A DNA stretch of 57,394 bases from Chthoniobacter flavus (GTDB lineage: Bacteria; Verrucomicrobiota; Verrucomicrobiia; Chthoniobacterales; Terrimicrobiaceae): assembly GCA_945860745.1 (NCBI GenBank), contig CAMASH010000011.1, positions 1 to 57,394 of the forward strand, in the 5' to 3' direction. Shown piece by piece: positions 51,541 through 57,394 of this stretch. Every line of letters starts with the position of its first letter. Positions within the stretch are counted from its first letter, which is position 1. Position numbers and translations under genes: made by a program. The notes beneath the pieces are model-generated. The model was not told the origin of the DNA and did not search any database. It was given only the letters and a program-made list of their open reading frames with translations.

Positions 51541-53331
51541 ATGAAAAACCCCGTATTCACCCACCTCCCCAAAGTCGGCATCCGGCCCACCATTGACGGC
51601 CGGCTCGGCGGCGTCCGCGAATCGCTCGAAGTTCAGGTCATGAACATGGCGAAGAACACCGCGAAGTTGATCTCCGAAAACCTGCGCCACCCGACGGGCG
51701 AACCCGTCGAGTGCGTCATCGCCGATTCCTGCATCGGCGGGGTGGCCGAGGCTGCGGCTTGCGCGGAAAAATTCCGCCGCGAAAACGTCGGCGTCTCACT
51801 CACCGTCACGCCCTGTTGGTGTTACGGCTCCGAGACGATGGATGCCGACCCGCTCATTCCGAAGGCCGTCTGGGGTTTTAACGGCACCGAGCGTCCCGGC
51901 GCGGTCTATCTCGCCGCCGTCCTCGCCGGCCACACGCAAAAGGGTCTGCCCGCCTTCGGGATCTACGGCCGCGATGTGCAGGAATCCACCGACACCAGCA
52001 TTCCCGACGACGTGGAAGAAAAAATCCTCCGCTTCGTCCGCGCCGGTCTCGCCGTTGCCACCATGCGCGGCAAAGCCTACCTGGCCATGGGCGGCACTTC
52101 GATGGGCATTGCCGGCTCGATCGTGGACCCCGCGCTCTTCGAGCGTTACCTCGGCATGCGGGTCGAGTCGGTGGACATGACCGAGTTCATCCGCCGCATC
52201 GAGAACGGCATCTACGACAAGGAAGAATACAGCAAAGCCCTCGCCTGGGTGAAAAAAAACTGCCCGGAAGGCAAGGATTGGAACGGTCCCGGCAAGAAAC
52301 GCAGCCGCAAAAAACTCAACGAGGAGTGGGAAATCTCCGTCAAGATGGCCCTCATTGCCCGCGATCTCATGATCGGCAATCCCAAGCTGAAACGCGCCGG
52401 TTTCGGCGAGGAAGCGCAAGGCCACTTCGCCATCGCCTCCGGTTTTCAGGGGCAGCGTCAGTGGACCGACCACATGCCCAATGGCGACTTCCTCGAGGCC
52501 ATCCTCAGCACGTCCTTCGATTGGAACGGACGCCGCGCCCCCTACATCGTCGCCACCGAAAACGACGCCCTCAACGGGATCTCCATGCTTTTCGGCTATT
52601 TGCTGACGAATACCGCGCAGATCTTCGCCGACCTGCGCACCTATTGGAGCCCGAATGCCGTCAAGCGCGTCACCGGCCATCAACTCGAAGGCCCCGGGGC
52701 CGGCGGCCTGCTGCATTTGATCAACTCCGGCCCCGCCGCCCTCGACGGCGCGGGACAACAGACCGCCCATGGCCGGCCCGCCATGAAACCGTTCTGGGAA
52801 ATCACCGCCGCCGAAGTGAAGGCCTCCCTTGAAGCTACGACCTGGCATCCGTCCATCACCGAATATTTCCCCGGCGGCGGCTGGAGCACGCGTTACGTCA
52901 CCAAGGGCGGCATGCCCGCCACCATCTTCCGCCTCAATATGGTCGAAGGACTCGGACCCGCCCTGCAAATCGCCGAGGGTGAAACCGTCGAGCTTCCCGA
53001 CAAGGCCCACAAGCTTCTCGAGGAACGCACCAACCCGACCTGGCCGACCACGTGGTTCTCGCCTTACACCACAGGCAAGGGCGCATTCCGCGACACCTAT
53101 TCCGTGATGAACAACTGGGGCGCCAACCATTGCGTGATGAGTTACGGCCACATTGGCGCGGACCTCATTTCGCTGGCCTCCCTGCTGCGCATTCCCGTTT
53201 ACATGCACAACGTCGGCGAGGAAAAAATCTTCCGCCCCAGCGCCTGGGCCGCCTTCGGCACCGAGGACACCACCAGCGCCGACTTCCGCGCCTGCGCCAA
53301 CTTCGGCCCGCTCTACGGAGCCCGTCGGTAA
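51541..53331 (+). CDS. fucI: L-fucose isomerase
   Basis: The 596-residue protein interconverts L-fucose and L-fuculose (and related sugars such as D-arabinose) in a Mn-dependent reaction. Family features include [20 protein letters not shown] at the N-terminus, [51 protein letters not shown], and the metal-ligand region [17 protein letters not shown]. The length is close to the 591-residue E. coli protein. The ATG at 51541 matches the family start; the in-frame upstream start lies in the inverted-repeat region. Its position between a rhamnose kinase and a rhamnose isomerase shows that both deoxysugars share one operon. Confidence 0.95.
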   Translation: MKNPVFTHLPKVGIRPTIDGRLGGVRESLEVQVMNMAKNTAKLISENLRHPTGEPVECVIADSCIGGVAEAAACAEKFRRENVGVSLTVTPCWCYGSETMDADPLIPKAVWGFNGTERPGAVYLAAVLAGHTQKGLPAFGIYGRDVQESTDTSIPDDVEEKILRFVRAGLAVATMRGKAYLAMGGTSMGIAGSIVDPALFERYLGMRVESVDMTEFIRRIENGIYDKEEYSKALAWVKKNCPEGKDWNGPGKKRSRKKLNEEWEISVKMALIARDLMIGNPKLKRAGFGEEAQGHFAIASGFQGQRQWTDHMPNGDFLEAILSTSFDWNGRRAPYIVATENDALNGISMLFGYLLTNTAQIFADLRTYWSPNAVKRVTGHQLEGPGAGGLLHLINSGPAALDGAGQQTAHGRPAMKPFWEITAAEVKASLEATTWHPSITEYFPGGGWSTRYVTKGGMPATIFRLNMVEGLGPALQIAEGETVELPDKAHKLLEERTNPTWPTTWFSPYTTGKGAFRDTYSVMNNWGANHCVMSYGHIGADLISLASLLRIPVYMHNVGEEKIFRPSAWAAFGTEDTTSADFRACANFGPLYGARR

Positions 53332-53396
53332 ACCACGAATTGACCCTAATGATCACGGAAATTTCCTTAGTGCGTTTGAGTGAAAATTAGTGGTTT
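53330..53396. repeat. Inverted repeat in the fucI-mqo gap
   Basis: AAACCACGAATT (53330-53341) pairs with AATTAGTGGTTT (53385-53396) with one mismatch. It begins at the end of the fucI stop codon and ends 7 nt before the mqo ATG, so the right arm overlaps the expected ribosome-binding region. Confidence 0.65.
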
Positions 53397-53403
53397 GCAT
53401 TTC

Positions 53404-54903
53404 ATGAGTTACTCCACCCACATCAAAAACCCCGACGTCGTCCTGATCGGCAGCGGCGTCATGTCCGCCAATCTCGGGGCGCTGCTCAAGGGCCTTGACC
53501 CGAAACTCAAGATCCAGGTTTACGAGGTGACCGATGATCTTGCGCAGGAATCTTCCAACGGATGGAACAACGCCGGCACCGGCCACGCCGGCATCTGCGA
53601 GCTCAGCTATACGCCCTTCCGCGAACCCGACGGTTCGGTCAAGGTGGACAACGCCGTCAAGATCTTCGAGCAGTTCGAGCAATCGCGTCAGTTCTGGAGC
53701 CACGCCGTGGCCAGCGGCATGGTGAAAAATCCGAAGGACTTCATTAATCCCGTCCCGCATTTGAGTTTCGTCCACGGCGACGAACAGGTGGATTTTCTCC
53801 GCGCGCGCCATGCCGGCATGTCCGCCCACCATTTCTTTTCCGAAATGGAATACACCACCGACCGTGCGAAGATCGGCCAGTGGGCCCCGCTCCTGGTCGA
53901 GGGCCGCAACGAGGTCCCCATCGCCGCAACGAAGATGGACGGCGGCACCGACGTCAACTTCGGTTCCATCTCGCGCAAACTTCTCGACTGGCTCGCGCAG
54001 CAGGAAGGCTGCGGCATCGCCACCGGCCATCGCGTGGTCGATCTCGACCGCAATCTCTCCGGCTGGAATCTCAGCATCCGCGACGCTGCCACCGGCGAGA
54101 TTCACCAAAACCACGCGAAGTTCGTCTTCGTGGGCGCGGGCGGCGGCAGTCTGCCGCTCCTGCAAAAATCCGGCATCCCCGAGAGCAAGGGCCTCGGCGG
54201 TTTTCCCATCGGCGGACAATGGCTCATTTGCGAAAATCCCGAACTGATCGAAAAACACCGCGCCAAGGTTTACGGCCAGGCCCTCGAAGCCGCTCCCACC
54301 ATGGCCGTGCCGCATCTCGACACCCGCATTCTCGACGGAAAAAAGACCCTTCTCTTCGGCCCCTTCGCCGCCTGGACCACCAAATTCCTGCACAAGAAAG
54401 GCAGCTGCCTCGATCTCCCGCTCTCGGTCAAGCCCGACAATCTCGCCACCCTCCTCAAGATCGGCCTGACCAATGTCGATCTCGTCAAATACCTCGTCCA
54501 GCAAGGCACGCAAAGCATGGCTGACCGCATGGATGTGCTGCATGTCTTCTATCCCGGCGCGAAAGCGGAGGACTGGAAGCTCATCGACGCCGGCATTCGC
54601 GTGCAGGCCATCAAGAAGACGGACGGCGAGGCCGGCATTGTCCACTACGGCACCGAAGTCATTACCGACACCGGCCGCACCATCTCCGCCCTGCTCGGCG
54701 CCTCGCCCGGCGCGTCGGTCTCCGTCCATATCGTGCTCGAAGTCGTGAAAAAATGCTTCCCGCAGCTGGTGCAGAATCCCGAAAGCAAAGCCCGCCTCAA
54801 GGAAATGATTCCGACCTTCGATGTGGACATCAAACTCCCGGAAAACGCCGCCTTCTTCCGTCAGGTCCACCAAAAATCCGGAAAGATTCTCGAGCTCAAC
54901 TAA
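53404..54903 (+). CDS. mqo: Malate:quinone oxidoreductase
   Basis: The 499-residue FAD enzyme oxidises malate to oxaloacetate at the membrane and passes electrons to quinone. The family text is clear: VVLIGSGVMSANLGALLK (FAD loop), SNGWNNAGTGHAGICELSYTP, FVFVGAGGGSLPLLQKSGIPE, GGFPIGGQWLIC, and a late LLGASPGASVSVHIVLEVV. The start is ATG 53404. Its place inside a rhamnose/fucose operon is unexpected. It might boost the TCA cycle during growth on these sugars, or oxidise another 2-hydroxyacid such as lactate. The sequence alone supports only the family. Confidence 0.93.
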   Translation: MSYSTHIKNPDVVLIGSGVMSANLGALLKGLDPKLKIQVYEVTDDLAQESSNGWNNAGTGHAGICELSYTPFREPDGSVKVDNAVKIFEQFEQSRQFWSHAVASGMVKNPKDFINPVPHLSFVHGDEQVDFLRARHAGMSAHHFFSEMEYTTDRAKIGQWAPLLVEGRNEVPIAATKMDGGTDVNFGSISRKLLDWLAQQEGCGIATGHRVVDLDRNLSGWNLSIRDAATGEIHQNHAKFVFVGAGGGSLPLLQKSGIPESKGLGGFPIGGQWLICENPELIEKHRAKVYGQALEAAPTMAVPHLDTRILDGKKTLLFGPFAAWTTKFLHKKGSCLDLPLSVKPDNLATLLKIGLTNVDLVKYLVQQGTQSMADRMDVLHVFYPGAKAEDWKLIDAGIRVQAIKKTDGEAGIVHYGTEVITDTGRTISALLGASPGASVSVHIVLEVVKKCFPQLVQNPESKARLKEMIPTFDVDIKLPENAAFFRQVHQKSGKILELN

Positions 54904-54907
54904 AACA

Positions 54908-54976
54908 AACCACTAATCCTCACTAATGAGCACTAATACAAAATGCCTTAGTGGGTTTTAGTGAAGATTAGTGGTT
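54908..54976. repeat. Long hairpin in the mqo-rhaA gap
   Basis: AACCACTAATC (54908-54918) and GATTAGTGGTT (54966-54976) pair perfectly, extended by TCACTAA (54920-54926) and TTAGTGA (54958-54964) across one bulged base on each side: about 18 bp of stem. The right arm ends 8 nt before the rhaA ATG. Confidence 0.75.
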
Positions 54977-54984
54977 AAAATTTT

Positions 54985-56232
54985 ATGTCCACCGCCTACA
55001 CCCTCGCCCAGGAAACCTACGCCGGACTCGGCGTGGACACCGAAGCCGCCCTCCAGGCCCTCACCGCCATCCCGATTTCCCTCCACTGCTGGCAGGGCGA
55101 CGATGTCGGCGGATTCGAACAGGGCGGCGGTGCCCTCACCGGCGGCATCCAGGCCACCGGCAACTATCCCGGCAAGGCCCGCACCATCACCGAACTCCAG
55201 TCCGATCTCGACAAGGCCCTCTCCCTCATCCCCGGAAAACACCGCCTCAATCTCCACGCTCTCTACGGCGACTTCGGCGGCGAAAAAGTGGACCGCAACG
55301 CCATCACTCCCCAGTATTTTCAAGGCTGGATCTCCTGGTGCAAGGAACGCGGCCTCGGCCTTGACTTCAATCCGTCCTACTTTTCCCATCCGCTCTCCGC
55401 CGACGGATTCACCCTTTCGTCACCGGACAAAGCCATCCGCGAGTTCTGGATCGAGCACGGCATCCGCTGTCGCGAAATCGCCGCCGCGGCCGGCCAACAA
55501 CTCGGCAACACCGTCGTGACAAATTTCTGGATTCCCGACGGTTACAAGGACCTTCCGGTGGACCGCAAAGCCCCGCGCGAGCGCTTGGAGGCCTCCCTCG
55601 ACGCCCTCTTCGCCAAAAAGCTCGATCCGAAACACAACCTCGACGCCGTGGAATGCAAACTCTTCGGCCTCGGGTCCGAATCCTACGTGGTCGGTTCGCA
55701 TGAGTTCTACATGGGCTACGCCATGAAAAATCAGAAGCTGCTCTGCCTCGACGCCGGCCATTTCCATCCGACCGAAAGCCTTGCCGACAAGATCAGCGCC
55801 ATCCTGCAATTCGTCCCCGGCCTTCTGCTCCACGTCAGCCGCGGTGTCCGTTGGGACAGCGACCATGTCGTGCTGCTCGACGACGCCACCCGCGCCATCA
55901 TGGAGGAAATCATCCGCGGCGACTTCACCGGGCGCACCCACATCGGATTGGATTTCTTCGACGCCAGCATCAACCGCATCGCCGCCTGGGTCATCGGCAC
56001 CCGCAACGCGCTCAAGTGCCTCCTCCTCGCCCTGCTCGAACCGATGGAAGCCCTCCGCGCCGCCGAACAAGCCGGCGACCACACCGCCCGCCTCGTCCTC
56101 ATGGAAGAAAGTAAAACGCTGCCCTTCGCCGCCGTCTGGGACGAACACTGCCGGCGCCAGAACGTGCCGGTGGGAGCCAAATGGCTCGACGAAGTGAAGG
56201 CCTACGAGAGGGTCGTACTTTCGAGGCGGTAG
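54985..56232 (+). CDS. rhaA: L-rhamnose isomerase
   Basis: The 415-residue TIM-barrel enzyme converts L-rhamnose to L-rhamnulose. Family features include [84 protein letters not shown] (metal ligands Asp and His) and [13 protein letters not shown]. The length is normal. Its TAG stop is the start of a GTAG-type palindromic repeat that is followed by T6, so the repeat may also terminate the operon. Confidence 0.96.
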   Translation: MSTAYTLAQETYAGLGVDTEAALQALTAIPISLHCWQGDDVGGFEQGGGALTGGIQATGNYPGKARTITELQSDLDKALSLIPGKHRLNLHALYGDFGGEKVDRNAITPQYFQGWISWCKERGLGLDFNPSYFSHPLSADGFTLSSPDKAIREFWIEHGIRCREIAAAAGQQLGNTVVTNFWIPDGYKDLPVDRKAPRERLEASLDALFAKKLDPKHNLDAVECKLFGLGSESYVVGSHEFYMGYAMKNQKLLCLDAGHFHPTESLADKISAILQFVPGLLLHVSRGVRWDSDHVVLLDDATRAIMEEIIRGDFTGRTHIGLDFFDASINRIAAWVIGTRNALKCLLLALLEPMEALRAAEQAGDHTARLVLMEESKTLPFAAVWDEHCRRQNVPVGAKWLDEVKAYERVVLSRR

Positions 56233-56266
56233 GGACGGCCCTCCGCTGCCGTCCGATACATTTTTT
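56229..56266. repeat. REP-like hairpin overlapping the rhaA stop, possible terminator
   Basis: GTAG (56229-56232, with TAG the rhaA stop) is followed by stem GGACGGC (56233-56239) and GCCGTCC (56248-56254). A T6 run comes about 7 nt later. Confidence 0.7.
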
Positions 56267-56310
56267 CACATTTCGGCGGACTGCGTCGGGGCCCCATCCC
56301 TATCATTTGC

Positions 56311-56610
56311 TTACGCAAGCTCCGGCATTCCGCGTGCGCTGTGCCAGAATCGAATCACCTCTACTTGGTCTGTTTTTGCATTCAGCCGGTAAATCACCCG
56401 ATAGGCGCGAACGACAATTTCACGAATGGAGGGATCGCCGAATTCCGGGACCATTCTTCCCATCTCTGGAAAATCCGCCAGCCGCCGGATGCTGCTGATG
56501 AGAAACCGGCCGAATGTGACGGCTCGTTCCGGCGAGTCTAGGGAGATGTAGCGCACGATGCCGTGAAGATCGCCCCGGGCCGAAGGTGACAGGATTATTT
56601 GATAACCCAT
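56311..56610 (-). CDS. ParE/RelE-family toxin
   Basis: The 99-residue protein has the ParE/RelE fold. It opens with MGYQIILSPSARGDLHGIVR, then FPEMGRMVPEFGDPSIREIVV and the final YRVIYRLNAKTDQVEVIRF. These match toxins that inhibit gyrase or cleave mRNA. Its ATG lies 16 nt inside the end of the upstream antitoxin gene, the normal order for this family. Confidence 0.9.
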   Translation of the reverse strand: MGYQIILSPSARGDLHGIVRYISLDSPERAVTFGRFLISSIRRLADFPEMGRMVPEFGDPSIREIVVRAYRVIYRLNAKTDQVEVIRFWHSARGMPELA

Positions 56611-56780
56611 GCGGGCAGCTCGCGTTCCACTTCCTCCAAAGGGACACCCTCGCCCCGGTCGAGCTCAACCAGCCCCTGCCGCACCGAAGCCACAAATTCG
56701 ATTTCCCGGGCCACATCGTGGAGTGTGACATTCTCGGGGAGCTTCTGCAGCAGGTCTTCGACGATTTGCTTGGTGCCCAT
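56595..56780 (-). CDS. Antitoxin of the ParE/RelE pair
   Basis: The 61-residue acidic protein (MGTKQIVEDLLQKLPENV..., ending PAWVIK) is the short helical antitoxin commonly found before ParE-type toxins. EFVASVRQGLVELDRGEGV is the typical toxin-binding helix. An alternative ATG five codons upstream (56793-56795) is possible. Its stop overlaps the toxin start. Confidence 0.8.
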   Translation of the reverse strand: MGTKQIVEDLLQKLPENVTLHDVAREIEFVASVRQGLVELDRGEGVPLEEVERELPAWVIK

Positions 56781-56809
56781 GCCTTGAGTGTGCATCAGGC
56801 CGCGCAAAC

Positions 56810-56992
56810 ATTCAAGATCGAGCCTGGGATTCAACCAATCCCAGTTCGCCTCACTCCTGAATGTGCCTAAAGTCAACGCCGTTTCCTGGGAAAAACGGCA
56901 CCCGCAAGCCGAGTGGTGCCGCCCTGCGCCTGTTGGCCGTCGCCCGCGAACATCCCGAAGCCCTGCAAGCCGCCTGATTCCGGGTTGCGGTC
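56810..56992 (+). pseudogene. Frameshifted HTH-type antitoxin remnant
   Basis: The plus strand encodes LGFNQSQFASLLNVPKVNAVSWEK, an XRE-type helix-turn-helix (only part of the domain). A frame change near 56920 is then needed to reach PSGAALRLLAVAREHPEALQA and a stop, the usual end of this antitoxin type. The N-terminus is missing, so the gene is broken. Confidence 0.7.
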
Positions 56993-57026
56993 GAACCTTC
57001 AGTGGCCAGCATCGTCTTCTGGGTAG

Positions 57027-57236
57027 GGAAACCGCGCAGTCGCCCGCCGCGCCTATCAACTCTTCGCGGAAAATCCGGCCCATCCCTCGCTACGGTTCAA
57101 AAAACTCGGCGGCTATGAGGACATTTGGTCCGTCCGTATCAACGAACAATACCGCGTTGTTGGTGAGCGCCACGTCGATACCGTCATCAGGGTCTGGATT
57201 GGCTCTCATAACGATTTTGATAAGCTCTTCGGCTGA
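57027..57236 (+). pseudogene. RelE-type toxin remnant
   Basis: A frame opening after TAG (57024-57026) encodes AVARRAYQLFAENPAHPSL, FKKLGGYEDIWSVRINEQYR and VIRVWIGSHNDFDKLFG, ending at TGA 57234-57236. This is the C-terminal two-thirds of a RelE/ParE-like toxin. About 25 N-terminal residues and any start codon are lost. It lies next to the broken HTH antitoxin, so both halves of one old pair have decayed. Confidence 0.75.
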
Positions 57237-57364
57237 CTCGTGGCCCATCAAACCTCTCACCGGCGAGGAGAATCTTGAGTCGTCTGATCATGCCGCCACG
57301 CTGAGGCGTCCGCGTGAAGGCTTGATCAAGGGGGTGTGAAAGGTTGGTGAATAGATTCAGGTTG

Positions 57365-57387
57365 GAGCGGCGGTCTGTGACCGTCGG
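57365..57387. repeat. REP-like unit, GGAG type, near right edge
   Basis: GGAG (57365-57368), CGGCGGTC, TGT, GACCGTCG (to 57387) is identical over 23 nt to the unit at 7635-7657. A partner arm would lie beyond the window. No gene is seen between 57237 and here. Confidence 0.75.
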
Positions 57388-57394
57388 TCGAAAT

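Noticed and set aside
49768-54873. Several long minus-strand frames under rhaB, fucI and mqo
   Set aside because: All are complements of certain genes and arise from third-position G/C bias.
1-57394. CRISPR arrays, rRNA and tRNA genes
   Set aside because: No regularly spaced repeats and no rRNA or tRNA-like sequence were seen on reading both strands.

Overview
The window is 57 kb of G+C-rich bacterial chromosome with the signature of Verrucomicrobiota (probably near Opitutales). The signs are short secreted proteins with PEP-CTERM tails, single pseudopilins ending in an H-X9-DG-like motif, a FecR protein beside a CHASE2 adenylate cyclase, many unrelated glycoside hydrolases, an RhaEW-type fused rhamnulose-phosphate aldolase/dehydrogenase, and many short palindromic intergenic repeats. 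This placement is inference from gene content; no rRNA or tRNA gene is present.

Layout. 1-1.3 kb: a cut-off IS481-type transposase and gene debris. 1.3-7.6 kb: GH1 lipoprotein, lpxD, S1/P1 nuclease, AraC regulator, phytanoyl-CoA dioxygenase-like enzyme, then rpsL-rpsG with their own promoter and leader hairpin. 7.6-14.8 kb: metH on the minus strand, a divergent esterase, a DUF6580 membrane protein, a pseudopilin and a PEP-CTERM protein. 15-20 kb: an envelope-signalling island with one intact FecR protein, a decayed FecR paralogue, a decayed barrel-like gene and a CHASE2 adenylate cyclase. 20-25 kb: RNase H-fold nuclease, TPR protein, glpX, an unknown gene and a GH128-like hydrolase. 25.2-25.8 kb: a Phd/PIN toxin-antitoxin pair.

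26-45 kb is the most unusual part: an apparently dedicated carbohydrate or acid-sugar catabolic locus under two GntR-type regulators. One minus-strand operon runs GHL10-like hydrolase, 1521-residue secreted multidomain protein, pseudopilin, D-2-hydroxyacid dehydrogenase. A second runs DapA/NanA-type aldolase, SDR, SGNH hydrolase, nitrilase, a 41-codon coupled ORF, Gfo/Idh/MocA oxidoreductase, GntR-LacI regulator. A sialidase-like BNR protein is divergent from the first operon, and a PEP-CTERM protein and a subtilisin-like protease lie at the far end. There is no SusC/SusD pair, sugar kinase or transporter, so the substrate is unknown.

44.8-46 kb holds a transposase remnant and VapBC. 46-56.2 kb is a combined L-rhamnose/L-fucose catabolic cluster: the fused aldolase/dehydrogenase is divergent from a DeoR regulator, which is followed by rhamnulokinase, class II aldolase, L-fucose isomerase, malate:quinone oxidoreductase and L-rhamnose isomerase. 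Both deoxysugars would be isomerised, phosphorylated and split to DHAP plus lactaldehyde; the dehydrogenase and perhaps the quinone-linked enzyme then handle the C3 product. The right end has a ParE-type toxin-antitoxin pair and the debris of another.

Across the window, at least six palindromic units preceded by GTAG or GGAG form a REP-like family, and several leaders in the deoxysugar operon fold into long hairpins.
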